The notes: a model not told the origin generated them from the letters alone. Shown: positions 48,668-61,004, counted from the first letter of the stretch. The stretch is DNA of 64,000 nucleotides from Cyathus striatus (GCA_025738555.1 JAOVFP010000004.1:5642001-5706000), one strand, 5' to 3'. Numbers and translations are program-made.

Positions 48668-50786
48668 ATGTCTATTCCTCCTGCCAGGCCTACTCATCCA
48701 TCTGGGAACTCACTCTCCACTAGGTTGGGTCCACTTCTAGACAGGGATACCAGGATGGTGTCTCCTGAGGCGCCAGACAACTCTTTGGGTGATAGTGACT
48801 CAGCAATATTTGAAGGTGCTGCATTGCACAATGCCTTGCCTGCACCTGTTTCCTTTTCAACTGGTCCCCAGGCTTCCACACCAACATGTGCCATCATACT
48901 CAAGAAAGGTCTGTACTCTGTTTCCTGAGTTTTTCCTTGATTACTCAAGTGTGCTTTCACAATAGATAAACACGTTAAGGGGCCGCCTGGTCTGAAGACT
49001 CTCATACCAAGTGTTGATCCCTTGCCCATTTCTCTTACATTGCCTATGATCGAGGTCCTCCCTGATTCTGATGCCTTGCTGGTTCCTTCCAACCCTCCAA
49101 TGGCAGTTGCTACTGCTCAAGAGTTGGATTCAGAAAGTGATACACCCCTTAGTAAGCTGGTTGTTTTAAGGCTTTTTTTTTGGCTTTCACATGTCTATCT
49201 TTGCCAGCTAAATCTCGTCCTGTTTGCCAGTCCACAGTGGCTCAGCATCCTTTGGCACCTGTTTTTGGTTGAGTTACTCGATCTGTTACTCATGGCACCA
49301 GGGTCTGCTTCTGTATCTTGTCAAGTTTCCCAAACCCAAGGTCCTTCCACTAGTGGTCATTCTTGTCAATGCAAACAGGCCAAACTTCCCCAGGTGCTCC
49401 TGGGTCAGCTGCTTGCTATGCAAGCATTCTTCAATAGCTTTCAAGACATGTTAGCCACTCAAGGCCTTCAGTCTTGCCTTCACTGTACTGCTGACTCTGT
49501 TCCCTGTCCTTCTGGGACACTTGGTCATTGCTGTGACCATTGTATCTTGTCTTCAAAGGGTTCCTGCAGCCTGCAGCTTATAACTCCAGCTGCTAATTTC
49601 CAAATAGCTGTTGCTCATGGGACTGGTCTGGCTTCCTTACCTCGTAAGTCATTGACTTTGCTTCCCATGCTATAGTATTGACTCATTCATGCCATGTATG
49701 TCTACAGAGTTGGTGGAACTAGGTCTTGCCATTGATGAAGCTGATCTCACTGCCCATATCTCTGCTGTTTGCCATGCTGTCAACCTGATTCACAGTCTTC
49801 AGCTTCAAGTGTGGATGGTCGAATGTCTTCGCAAGATTGTTCATAAGCACTCCTGGGATTTCCTGGTGGAGAGCAACATTGTTTCAGCTGATTTTACCAA
49901 AGAGAAGTTCAATGAGCTCTGTGCTCTGGCTCAACAGGTTATCGACTCCATTTTGCCTGCTCCTGAGAAATGTGCCCAACTCAAAATCACTCTCTCCAAT
50001 GCCCTCCAGGTTCATGTCGCTTCCATGGGTCTGCTCCTGAGTAGGATGCCAGTCCCCTCATCTGGTCCTCTTGTTCCTCCTGCGACTTTGCAGGGATTGC
50101 ACATTACACAGGCCGCCAGTTCTTCTCATCTTCAAAACCTTGATGCCGTTGATACTTTTTCTAGTGATGAAGAAGGGGATGGTGCTGCTGCTAACAACTC
50201 TGCAGGTTCTGGTTACATTGACTCTGACTCTGGTGAGGATGAGCTTGACCTGAGTCCTCCTCCTGTGAAGGGGAAAGGCAAGGGTAAAGCTAAAGGCAAA
50301 GGCAAAGGCAAAGGCAAAGGCAAGGGTTGTACGTACAGAGATCTGTTGGATTCTGTCCCACATGTAGTATATCATTCCCTGCTTTGACAATTCATGGTGT
50401 TAACTTGTTTGCATCCTATTCTGTAGCAACACCTAACTGCCTATGCACATGACTACAGGGATATCACTCTTGAAGCTCCATTCCGGGAAGCCATGTTCAC
50501 CCTACACAAGACATATAACCTCCTAGAGAAGAAACAGCTTCCGCTTCCTCATGATCAAACTCTGTACATCTTTGATGCCATAAAACATATTCATCAGTTG
50601 CATGAAGCCCAATTGGTCCAGGCCCTTCCTGTCGAGGAAATTGTCATTATTGCTGCTGACATTCCTGTCCCACCTGCTACCCCTGTGAGTGCAGCTACAA
50701 TGGTAAAATGGAAGGTATGTGACGACTTTCTCCCCAAGTTTTTCCCTTTACTGATATGGAGGGGTGTCAGCAATTTTGATCATTGA
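48668..50786 (+). pseudogene. Decayed multi-exon gene with Zn2Cys6-like cluster and KG-rich tail
   Basis: Plausible exons start at ATG 48668 (MSIPPARPTHPSGNSL) and are joined by short GT-AG introns (48909-48965, 49152-49207, 49650-49707). The second exon ends ELDSESDTPL. After an in-frame TGA (49270-49272) and a frameshift, the text CLHCTADSVPCPSGTLGHCC-DHCILSSKGSC has the spacing C-x2-C-x6-C-x8-C-x2-C-x7-C, within the range of the fungal Zn(II)2Cys6 cluster. The next exon has a helical region (ELGLAIDEADLTAHISAV ...), an acidic patch and a Lys-Gly repeat tail (50270-50330). A final exon follows 50427 (HLTAYAHDYRDITLEAPFRE). The protein family is not one I can name. The disruption means no full product. 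Confidence 0.5.
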
Positions 50787-50876
50787 GTAGCAGGAATATA
50801 TGATTGTGGCAATCGCAGAAGCCAGGTGCTTATATGATTGTCTTTTTGTATGCATATTTGGAATTCTACTTGCTTC

Positions 50877-52982
50877 AGGTGATCATAAACAATCATTAAT
50901 TTGTTTTAATTGAATATTACTAATGTATGTATCCTTTAGGTGATCATAAGCAATCATTGGTTGCTACTAATTGGATGTTACTATTGTACTAATGTGCTGC
51001 TGATTTCCCTCATGTCACATTTGTCACGCTCTTCATGCGCGTCACATATTTCCCACGCTTCCTATGTTTCCGGCACATCACATTGTCACATTCTTCACAT
51101 GTGTTACACATTTCTTGCCACGTCACAAAATTCCTGCGCTTCGCATCATTCCTGCGCTCTAGATAATTCCCACGCATCATATGTCACACATATTCCCGCG
51201 CTTCACACATACTCCCACGCTTCATGCATACTCCTGCCCATCATATTTGTCACATTCTTCGCGCGCATCACACACATTCCCACGCTTCGAATTTGTTACA
51301 TTCTTCCCGCGCATCATGTCTGTCACACACATTCCTGCGCTTCGCATTTGTCACATTCTTCCTGTGCGTCACATCTTTCACACATATTCGCACGCATCAC
51401 ATTTGTCACAACATTCCTGTGCTTCATATTTGTCACATATATTCGCATGTGTCACACTTTTAATTCACATTACATATTCTGTGTGTGTCACTCATCATGC
51501 TCTTTGCATATGTTACATTTATCACAATTTTCACAGCTCAGTGATGTAATTTGACATTTGACATTGACAACATATCTAAATTAGAAATCTATATTAAGTG
51601 GGTGATACTCAGCATATCACCTGTCATAGTCTACTAGCCCATCATGGTTATATCATGTTTTTGGTGTATATCATATATCAAGTTTGTCATGTTCTCAATT
51701 TGAATTTCATTTGCTTCTGATATTTGTTCACACTTGTAGAGCCTGAAGGCACAGTAGGAAGGATAATCATGATGTACTGAACACTTAACACCCAAGGAGA
51801 GAAGCTGGTTACATGTGTCTGATTACATGTGTCTGATTACCTGTATATCTGTATCATTGTTGAAATTGTTAGAGAAGAGAAGTATACAAAGGTGCAGAGT
51901 AAATTATTAAAGAAAATGAAACAAAGATGTTCTTGTTAAATTGAAGGTTATATAACATGGAATGTGACAATTAGTAAACTATGGAAGTGTAACAATAATA
52001 AGGAATTAGAATGAAACATGTAGAGTGTGTATGTAAGTCCATTGACATTTTACAATCAAGACTAGAGATATGATATGATGCCATTGAACATTTTCATATT
52101 GAACAATTTGGTGATAGATCCACACATGGACAAAAAATGTGAAAGAATGGTGAAATATGTGATTCTACATCACATCAAACTTACACATCTCAGTCATTAG
52201 ATGATCATGATTCTTGTATCACTATTGGTTATACTGATATCTTCAATACACATTATTGAGTCATATCTGCTTACTCCATATGACTACATGATAGTTTGAT
52301 TTATTCATACAGAGAGAAAATGAAAACTATCTCAACTCTTACTGATATTGTGTCACAATCAGTTTCATTTGGTAATCAGACACATGTAATCAGACACATG
52401 TAACCAGCTTCTCTCCTTGGGTGTTAAGTGTTCAGTACATCATGATTCTCCTTCCTACTGTGTCTTCAGGCTCTACAAGTGTGAGCAAATATCAGAAGCA
52501 AATGAAATTCAAATTGAGAACATGACAAACTTGATATATGATATACACTAAAAATATGATATAACCATGATGGGCTAGTAGACCATGACAGGTGATATGC
52601 TGAGTATCACTGGCAATATGTGTGATAGTCATGATGCACAGGAATTATCTGGAGCACAGGAATGATGTGAAGCACGGGAATTTTGTGATGTGGCAGGAAA
52701 TGTGTGACACATGTGAAGAATGTGGCAACATGATGTGTGGGAAACATAAGAAGCATGGGATATATGTGACGTGCGCAAAGAGCATGACAAACATGACATG
52801 AGGGAAATCAGCAGCACATTAGTACAATAGTAATATCCAATTAGTAGCAACCAATGATTGCTTATGATCATTTAAAGGATACATACATTAGTAATATTCA
52901 ATTAAAACAAATCAATGATTGTTTATGATCACCTAAAAGATACATACAATAGTAGTATTCAATTAAAACAAATCAATGATTG
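50877..52982. mobile_element. Large foldback element
   Basis: The left arm (50877-51840) and right arm (52372-52982) are inverted copies around a unique spacer (51841-52371). The outer ends consist of a 63-bp subterminal unit (GGTGATCATAAACAATCATT ...), two copies on the left and nearly three on the right. Inside them is a roughly 27-bp array (CACATTCTTCCCGCGCATCA / CACATTCCTGCGCTTCGCAT words), long on the left (about 51000-51520) but mostly missing on the right. The inner segment (CTGGTTACATGTGTCTGATT) mirrors well. It abuts the C-terminal end of the gypsy Pol at 52959. No coding capacity. Confidence 0.85.
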
Positions 52983-55085
52983 TGCAAAACCTTCTGCAGA
53001 GATGGCAATCGCCTCATGTACATATTTAGGTAGTTCAATACATTTACGAGCTAAATAAGGTATAACTCTATTACAGGCGATCTTTTTGTGGTAAGGGGAC
53101 CTGCCCAACTCGGTGAGTATGTAGCTACCTCCTTCTGAATGAGCAATAACAATGAATGGTCCATTGTACCTTGCTAAGTTTTTCCGGTTAGCTGACTTGC
53201 CAATTGTTGGGTTCCTTTCCAGGACCAGATCTCCAGGTTTAAACACCCATTCATGGACACAGTTCTGAATGTCTTCCTCTACTTTCTTAACTCATCAAAT
53301 TTTCTCTGCCATCACTTTCGACCTCATTGTTTCAATGTGGGAAGACAGATTTCGCATGTGGAAATGTACCATTGTACATCCATTTCCATTTGCAGCCACC
53401 AAAATCTCAAGTTCAAAAGTCTATGAGTTGCATATACCCCTCTATGGCCCAACACATCATGTGCTGCCTGCAACATATACATGTGTTGCTCCTGCACTAC
53501 TACTAAACAGGGTAGCGCATCACAATCTTTATAATATAGTTTTTCATTTTCTAAGGCAAATTTACCAGCAAATTTCCAGAATCTCCTGTATTCCGACCGG
53601 TCCATACCATTAGGGCACTCCATATTACTGAAAAGATATTTCCTCACCACTTCTATGTGACTGTCCATCAAAAGACCATAATCAGTTCTCATGTCATGCA
53701 GATAAGGTTCTCCTTAAGACGGATCAAACTTGAGCACTATGTCTGGCAACACAGTGGTAGTTCATTCGGTCACCCTTAAAGAAAGGTTGGTGGGGAAAGT
53801 CCATTAGGCCCAAAAGTTTTCCCAGTCTTATGAACTATTGTAAACACAAAGTTGGTATATATGAAATCCACCCAGCGATTAGTAGATGTGTTAATCATTT
53901 CACCTGCATGATTGAGCATTCCGAACAAGTACTTAGCATCTGTTTCAACCACTAAGTTACAACATCCAACAAGTAAGTATCTCTCTTCTTCCAATGCCAT
54001 GTGCAATCCTATGAGTTCTCGTTGGGGCTGTGAATATCTTGACTGCCTGTCTGTTAATGCTTTAGATCCAAGCCTTGTGTGGTAGATTTTTGAAGGGTCT
54101 TCCTCGTCGCATTGATAAATCAACCATCCCATAGCTATGTAAGAAGTGTCCACAGCTACTACCAGTGGTTGTTTACTTTTATAATTCAGGGGACAGATTG
54201 GTAAATGATTTTTCAATGCTTTCTTCAAGGCTTCTTGTGACGCTTTCTCTACAGTAGGGCTGGTCATGGATAGATCCGGATGAATCCGGATAATATCCGT
54301 CGGATAAAATTAAATTTGGATAGAGATTGGATGGTATCTGCAGATCTCGGCTCTCATCTGTGCTAACTTACCTTAGCATAGAGATACAACTTAATTCTAA
54401 TGTATCTATTGTAGTTCTTTACCAATTTCCATGATTTTTAGGTTGTTGAGTCATAAAATAGCAGGGCTCATATTTACATACCATAAGTACAAAAAATACA
54501 ATACAAAATTCAAAAGAGCTAAAGTTGCAGTATAAGCCTTGAATTGTACTTCACCTATTTGCAATTGAATTGAATTACATAAAAATGTATGTGGCATTTA
54601 TTAAAGTGATAGCCCTGATCACAATGTGTGACTGGTCCCTTTCATGTCACGAATTCCATGAAATTCTGAAAATGACACTTATTTAAACATAGAAATACAA
54701 TGACTGGTTTATTTCTTAGAAAAAGTATGTAAAATAGAAGAATACATTTATTATTATATATATATGATTTTAAAGTGGGGTATAAGCAGATAATAGTCAG
54801 TGTGCAAGGGAATTGGGGTAGGCATTGAGCAGATATCTGCAGATTATCTGAATATCTGTGGGAAGATATCCGTATCCGATCTGACAGTACCGAAAACAGA
54901 TAATATCTGCAGATATTCGGATACTGGCTATCTGTGACCACCCCTACTCTACAGGGCCCCATTTAAACAGCGCATCTTTCTTAAGTAAATTATACAGAGG
55001 TGCTGCAACATCCACAAATTTTGGAATATTCAAGCATCCTTGCACAACAGTCCCTAAGAATGCTCGGACTTCACAGTATGTTGCA
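52959..55085 (-). pseudogene. Ty3/gypsy Pol fragment: RNase H, integrase HHCC and C-terminal domains
   Basis: Reading from 55085 down: the end of the reverse transcriptase/connection (VRAFLGTVVQGCLNIPKFVD), interrupted by a MITE (54255-54946), then RNase H with VVAVDTSYIAMGW, RELIGL and VVETDAK (Asp, Glu, Asp). After TGA and TAA codons near 53750-53710 comes the integrase zinc-binding domain (AAHDVLGHRGVYATHRLLN and CEIC at 53480-53350). The sequence then passes directly to the integrase C-terminal domain (KPGDLVLERNP, NGPFIVIAHSEGGSYIL at 53246-52959). The integrase catalytic core is missing, as are the protease and the reverse transcriptase active site. It is defective by truncation, internal deletion and insertion. 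Confidence 0.85.
54255..54946. mobile_element. 692-bp hAT-type MITE inside gypsy pol
   Basis: TAGGGCTGGTCATGGATAG at the left and the inverse TAGGGGTGGTCACAGATAG at the right are diverged terminal repeats. Both subterminal regions are rich in AGATATCTGCAGAT/GGATA words. A perfect 8-bp duplication, CTCTACAG, lies at 54247-54254 and 54947-54954. Removing the element and one duplication restores the pol frame. No coding capacity. Confidence 0.9.
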
Positions 55086-55390
55086 CTCTCCCACAGTTGT
55101 CACTGGACTCTCACTGGACTCTCATCAGACTATTGAGACTCTCACTGGAGTCTTACTAGACTATTGAGAATCCAGTGAGAGTCTCACTAAACTATCAGTA
55201 GTCTCAGTGAGACCACTCTCACTGTACTCTCACTGTACTCTCACTGTACTCTCACTGTACTCTCACTGTGCTCTCAGTTTAAAAACTGTTATAAACCCCA
55301 AATATGTGTATTCTCACTGTACTCTCATTGTACTCTCACCATACTCTCACTGTACTCTCACTGTATTCTCTCACCTGTCAACCTCAGATA
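55086..55390. repeat. CTCACTGGACTCT repeat with an 11-bp array
   Basis: Short inverted words (ACTCTCACTGGA / TCCAGTGAGAGT) are followed by an 11-bp tandem array, ACTCTCACTGT, at about 55213-55270 and 55312-55365. A related set of words is at 62860-63115. It truncates the gypsy pol. Confidence 0.75.
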
Positions 55391-55739
55391 TACATTTTGT
55401 TAGAGGGTTTTCTGAAGTGATCTTATAACTTGTTACTACAATACAACTAATAGTTATCATATTCAGCTATATATTTGTGATATAAGTCCATGCACTTGTT
55501 ATAATTCATCAGAGGTGCAATAAAAAGTAAAACAAGATAAGAAATGTGAATATGTCCATGCTCTTGACATGACAAGTCAGTGGAGCAGATAAAAATTGTG
55601 TTTAAAGATGGGAGGTGAGGGAAGTGAGGGAAGTGTCTTGGGAAAAGGTGAAAATGAAGTAATAGAAGGAAAGAACTACATAGAGAGGGGGGGCATAACT
55701 GAAGGGGTTGACATGTAAAAATTAACAAATACAAAGAAC

Positions 55740-58226
55740 TTAGACATCAATATCCAATCCATAATCTGCTATTCCATCATCCTCTTCTCTGTCATATTCA
55801 TCTGCTGCTTCCTCTCTGTCATATATATCTTCTGCTTCCTCTTCTGCTTCCTCTTCTGCTTCCTCTTCTTCCAATTCAGAATTATCAGATCCATCTTCCA
55901 TAATATCTTCATCATCTTGATTACTATTGTTTCTTTCAAGTTGCTTCTTAATAACCTTTTGTGTATGAATAAATAGAAGTGCATGTATAGTCCAGTTGAA
56001 GTTAATGACAGTCATTCTGTTGAGCATGTTTTGGTATCCTCCAAGCCATGCATTGAGTTGCTCACAAGCCTGTATGCAAATATTAAATAATGTTCTGTAT
56101 TCATATAAATTTCTTCTTACCTGAGTATTGAAGGCTCTTTTATAATGTGGTCTTCCATGAATATCATTTTCCACTACAACCAAGTTGGGTGCAGATCCAT
56201 TTAAAGGTGCTGGGTTGCACCATTTATGACATGTATAATCAGTTGTTCTGTGGTTAATATAATGATATGAATCAACAATAAATCTGGTTGTTAGACTCCA
56301 GATTCTCCATGCACCATTTAGCACAGCATTCTTTAGTACTACACATGCTTTGTCAATACAGACATAACTTGGACGAGATTCAAGAGTTGGATATACATGA
56401 TCTAAAAATCTCATAATATTTCCAGGTCCCTCAGATTTTGTGAACTTGGTCCATGCAATGACTGCTCCACATGGTGCACATAGTGTCTCAATACAGTAAA
56501 ACCGAGGAGCAGTAAAGTAATGGTTTCGCTCCTCATGTGGTGCAGGAGCATCATCATGTGGCATCACCTGCCGGTTTATGTGAGGAAGCCAATCTACTTG
56601 TTCCTCTTCACTTCTTCGAATAAGTCTTCTTATTCCTAAAAGTGTTTGCCGACCAAATCTTACAAGATGGTTGTGCCATTGTGACTGATGATTAATACAT
56701 GTTTTAGAATTTTGTTCTTTAGGGTTGTTACATGATTTTATATGACATAAGTGACCACGCATAGCTTGGTGATATATACAAAATACACCTTTTTTTCATT
56801 TTCTAAACTGTTATCACAGTTCTCATATGCACAATGTCTTGGGCCCATGATTATTCCATCCATAACAACCATATTTACTATTGGTTTCTCAGTTTGATTT
56901 GATTCATTTGTATCTGGTACTCTACTGGATAATTCACTAGATGATTCACTTGATGATTCACTAGATAGTTCATTATCAATATCCATATTATTGGTTGTAC
57001 TGTTGATTTGTTGAATTTGTTGCCGAGAAAGTGCTCTAGCTTCTATTTCCTCTCTCATGGATTGATCAGCATCTTCACCCTGTAAAATTGGAACTGTTTG
57101 ATTTTCATCAATTCCAGCTACTGCTGCTGGAGTATCATCAGTTATTCTATCTGGAGTACTTTTATATTCATGTGTACATTCACTACATGAATGATCTTTG
57201 GCACATGCAATAATTCCTTCCTGTCCAAGTATTTCAAATGCTTTTCTAGTTAACTCTTGTATATCACGTTCATCAGATGTTATAACAAGTGTTTTATCAT
57301 TGTATGTTGCTACCTGTCTTACACTTTCAGAAACAAATGCCTGCCAAGTTTGTCTACGAGACAGTTTAAATGCTGATTCTCTGAAGCATTCATTCCAAAA
57401 TTCTGTAAATGCACCTGTAGATGCATGAAAATAATAAATTCCTTGAAGAACAGCATTTGTATAGCATCTGTCTCCCCAGATTTGCTGTCCAAGCTTTATA
57501 TATTTTGCAGAGTTCTTTAGTCCTTTTATACGTGTGCCATTTGTATGTTTTACACTTTTATGATCTGCATAGTAAAATGATTTACAACGCTTGCATTTTC
57601 CTTTCAGAACATAGGCACTACTGTAAGGATGCATTCCTTTTATAAGTGTTACACGTGAAACATCTCGTTTTCGAACATCTTGGTAAAGTGGTGCTTGATC
57701 ACATGATTGTGTTGAGCAAGTATAATGGCTTGGACAAATAGTAAAGACTGGTTCAATTTCTGTAGTTTTTACAGAATTAAGAGGATGACCTTTTATAGTT
57801 GGATCAAGTGTTAAAATTGTTGCAAATGAATCAAGTTTTGTGCCCAATGCATTTATTTTCTGTATATTGGTTAAATCAGCAGCAGCAGTAAATTCATCTT
57901 CAGTAAATAGATAATTAATATTATTATTTATATCTCTTTGTAGAACTCTAATAAGAGCATTAATCCAACTTGTTGTAGGTTTTTAAACACTTGTTTTTGG
58001 TATCCATGAAGATTCAATAGATCTGTATTATTTATTAATGTGAATATCAGTTTGAGTACCACTGCTAATGTAATGTCTTCATGGAAGTTGTTGGTAATAA
58101 ATTCAGAAAAATCAGAAAATGTTATTTCTGGAAATGGATCTTGTACTGGAGATGCCCATGCTTTTGGAATAGATGATATAAGGGCATAAAATGTGAAAAA
58201 CCAAATAAAAGAGTGCCAGAAACTAC
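55740..58226 (-). pseudogene. CxC5/CxC6 'KDZ-associated' cysteine-cluster gene, frameshifted
   Basis: Protein-like text begins after a CTGTAG splice site at about 58226 (HSFIWFFTFYALISSIPKAW). A frame change and TAA at 57986-57984 follow. The main part (57960-56800) is open: TICPSHYTCSTQSC and GKCKRCKSFYYADHK form the CxC5-type cluster, with IWGDRCYTNAVLQGIYYFHA downstream. HCAYENCDNSLENEK begins the CxC6-type cluster. A run of seven A (plus strand T at 56790-56796) then shifts the frame. One more base would continue into FCIYHQAMRGHLCHIKSC and TCINHQSQWHNH. The second part ends in an acidic tail at 55740. CxC5 and CxC6 are named for association with KDZ transposases of basidiomycetes; their role is unknown. 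No KDZ catalytic domain is present here. Confidence 0.82.
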
Positions 58227-58549
58227 AGAATTTTAAGTTAGCTTATTATCCTTGCAGAATTAAACAAACACAATGAGATATGTGTATTTGAACTACAACA
58301 CAAGGAAAGAACTGTTTAAGTTTATAATGTACATATGGAATACTTGTTGAAAGTATAAGTAAAATATAATACAAATTGCTCTATGTTGTATTTGTTGAAA
58401 ATACAGCATTGAGATAAATATTAATGAAGGTGAAACAAGTATACAATGGAAAAACTGAAGGCCATACTGTTGAAGTAAAATATAGTACAAATCTTGCATG
58501 CTTGTTGAAAGAATGTAAGACAACAGCAATTAATACAGAACTTACAGTC

Positions 58550-58740
58550 TATACTGTTGAAAGTAGGACCTAAGTTGAAAAAAAAATTTGTACAAGTAAT
58601 ACATACTTGTTGAAAGTATGCATCTGATCAAAAGAAATTAATACAGAACTTACAGTCCATACTGTTGAAAGTAGGACCTAAGTTGAAAAAAAAAAAAATT
58701 GTACAAGTAATACATACTTGTTGAAAGTATGCATATAACA
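58550..58740. repeat. Tandem duplication, about 107-bp unit
   Basis: Two copies of a unit containing CTGTTGAAAGTAGGACCTAA, an A-run and GTACAAGTAATACATACTTG lie between the CxC gene and the next gene upstream, with extra GTTGAAAGTAT words at 58340-58510. Confidence 0.75.
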
Positions 58741-58789
58741 GGTAAAATATTGATACTGAATATAAACAAAAAGCAGTTCAATGAAATTC

Positions 58790-61004
58790 TTACAAATTTA
58801 GATTCTCTCTGTTCTTCTTTCTCTTTCCATCCTTCCTTTTCTCCTTCTCCTTCTCTTTTCCTTTAGTTGTTTCTCTCACTCTTTCTTTTCCCTTTCCCTT
58901 TCCCTTTCCCTTATCTTTGCTTTTCATATTGTCAGAAGACTCCTCATCTTCAGATGTCTCCTTTGCATCTTTCTTAGCAATCTTCTGCTGTTTCTCAATT
59001 TTCAGAAGAATAGCCTTTAAAGTTTCTTGAGTCTGTGTCTTTCCTTTCCAAACCTCATGGTCAGAAATGTCTTCATTCCCTTGAAGCCAAAGATTCATTT
59101 GAGGGTGCATATGAAGTTTTGTAAACACTCCTCTCCACCTATAATATGCTGGTACTGACATAAATATTGGTGCAACAATATTTATACCAGGCAATTTGTC
59201 TTTCCATTTTCCACTAGAAATCATTGATGGAAGTTGCTTAATGATATTTTCAATGAATAACCATTTGGCATAGGATAAACGTATATTTGAAACAGTATGA
59301 TCACGTAAAGCATTGGGAACTTTGAATAGATTGATTAATTTTTGCTGATCTGAAGTTGTTTCTCTTAACTTAGATGTGGAAGATGTTGAAGCATCTTCAT
59401 TGGAACCTGATGGAATACTAGATATATTTGATGTTTGTGTTGTGCCAAAACCATCCTAAATTCCATTTAAGTTATGCACTACTTCTGAAATAAATTATAA
59501 CTTACAAGTAAAATCTTACAATATGTATTTCCATTTGTATCCAGATTCCATTCTACTTGCTGATTTGTATCATTCAATAACTCAGAATATTGACCAGCAA
59601 AGTTCCATCCTTCACTTTCCCATAAAAAAATATATGGATTGGATACTTGAATCAACTTATACTTCTGTCCAATGTATTTTAAAATCTTATATAAATAAAC
59701 TTGAATTTCAATTTTTTGAAATGAGAATATTGGATCAGCAGCTGAAAAATCTTTGTAGATATACAGAGTTCCAGTAGTTGGAATTGCATCAGATGCAATC
59801 TCTGACATTGTATCATTGTCTCCAATGTTGTAATTATTTCCCACTGCTTTCTGGCGACTATGTCCACCAGTAATTCTTGAGGCGCCTTGAAGATCTAAAG
59901 ACATATCCTCTTCAGGAGTATACTCATATTGTCTCATAAAATTTTGAAACTGCATTGGATTATGCAATAATTCATTTTGAGTTGATTTATCAGACTCAGA
60001 GATTGAACTTCTAGATGAAGTCCCAGAAGCAGATCGGCTTGAAGTAGACTGACTAGATGCAGAATGATGTGAAATAGATTTTCTGCTAACTTTTGATGAA
60101 TGACTGGTGGAACTCATAGTAGGAGACTCAGAAGACTCAGATCTTCCCCTTTTATCAACAGATTTACGGGGAGTGATTTCAGTAGCATCCTGATTTTCAA
60201 AGTCCATTTCTTCTTGAATTTGGAGAGGCTGCCTTGCATGTGAAAATACTGATGAACTTTCATCATCATTGAATAAATCATCCATATTAATGGACAGAAA
60301 ATTAAATGAGTCCTGAGGAGCAGATGCTTGAACAAGAGATGCAGGTGTAACTGTTCCTGAACGTTCACGGTAGTGTGGTGGTGGAGCAACTGAGATGTTG
60401 CTATTTTCTAAGATTCTTTCTGCACTGAAATCAAGTAAAATGTCAGAAATATATATAAATAAACAAAAAAATGTACTTTGTTAGCTTCTTTGGTGGTCCA
60501 GCAGCATCATTCCGCTGGTCTTCTTCAAGACGTTGAACAGATGTTATTCTATAAATGTATAAATCACTGAAATCATGAAGTAATTTTTACTTACTTGGTT
60601 TTCTTCTTTCTAATCACTGCCCTTTTCATTTCAGAACTCACCTCTTTCACCAGTTCCTGCTCCTTCTCCCCTTCTCTCTGCTCCCCTTCTCTCTGTTCCT
60701 CAATTTCAACTTCTTCTTCCTCACTCTCTGCTTCTCCCTCAGCCATTACCACATCCTCCTTGTCCTCCTCCTCCTCCTCCTCCTCCTCCTCCTCCTCCTC
60801 CTCACTCTCACTTACAACCTTCTTTCTCCCTTTTCCCTTTCTCCCACTTTTACTAACTTCTCCTGACTTAGCTCCACCTCTCTTGGATCTGGAACTAGGA
60901 GCTTGAGACTTTACTGCTACAGAAGTGCCAGAATTTTTGGACCTGGACCTGGTGGAAGTGGCAGAAACAGCAGCAGTAGCAGATCTGAGAGCTCTAGGAG
61001 GCAT
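58790..61004 (-). CDS. Unknown basidiomycete protein, acidic and KG-rich, four exons
   Basis: Exons 61004-60595, 60548-60477, 60424-59506 and 59455-58790 are joined by GT-AG introns of 46-52 bp and keep one frame of 688 residues. The start MPPRALRSATAAVSATSTRS is basic and Ser/Thr-rich. A run of about 14 Glu follows, then Glu-Gly-rich sequence. The middle is Ser-rich with SESSESPTMSS and SSRSASGTSSRSS. After residue 330 a compact, probably folded region has IQVYLYKILKYIGQKY, FLWESEGWNF and, in exon 4, VSNIRLSYAKWLFIENIIKQ and FMSVPAYYRWRGVFTKLHM. The tail is Lys/Gly/Glu-rich (KGKGKGKGKERV). I recognise the layout as a family common in Agaricomycetes without known function. No disruption was found. 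The GTAAGA at the stop could be a donor site joining it to the CxC gene downstream, but this is unproven. Confidence 0.75.

Noticed and set aside
51000..51520. CRISPR-like array
   Set aside because: Repeats are contiguous and diverged without unique spacers, and the genome is eukaryotic.
50940..51554. 204-codon frame rich in His, Ser and Cys
   Set aside because: It lies in the 27-bp array of the foldback element; the repeated residues mirror the DNA repeat.
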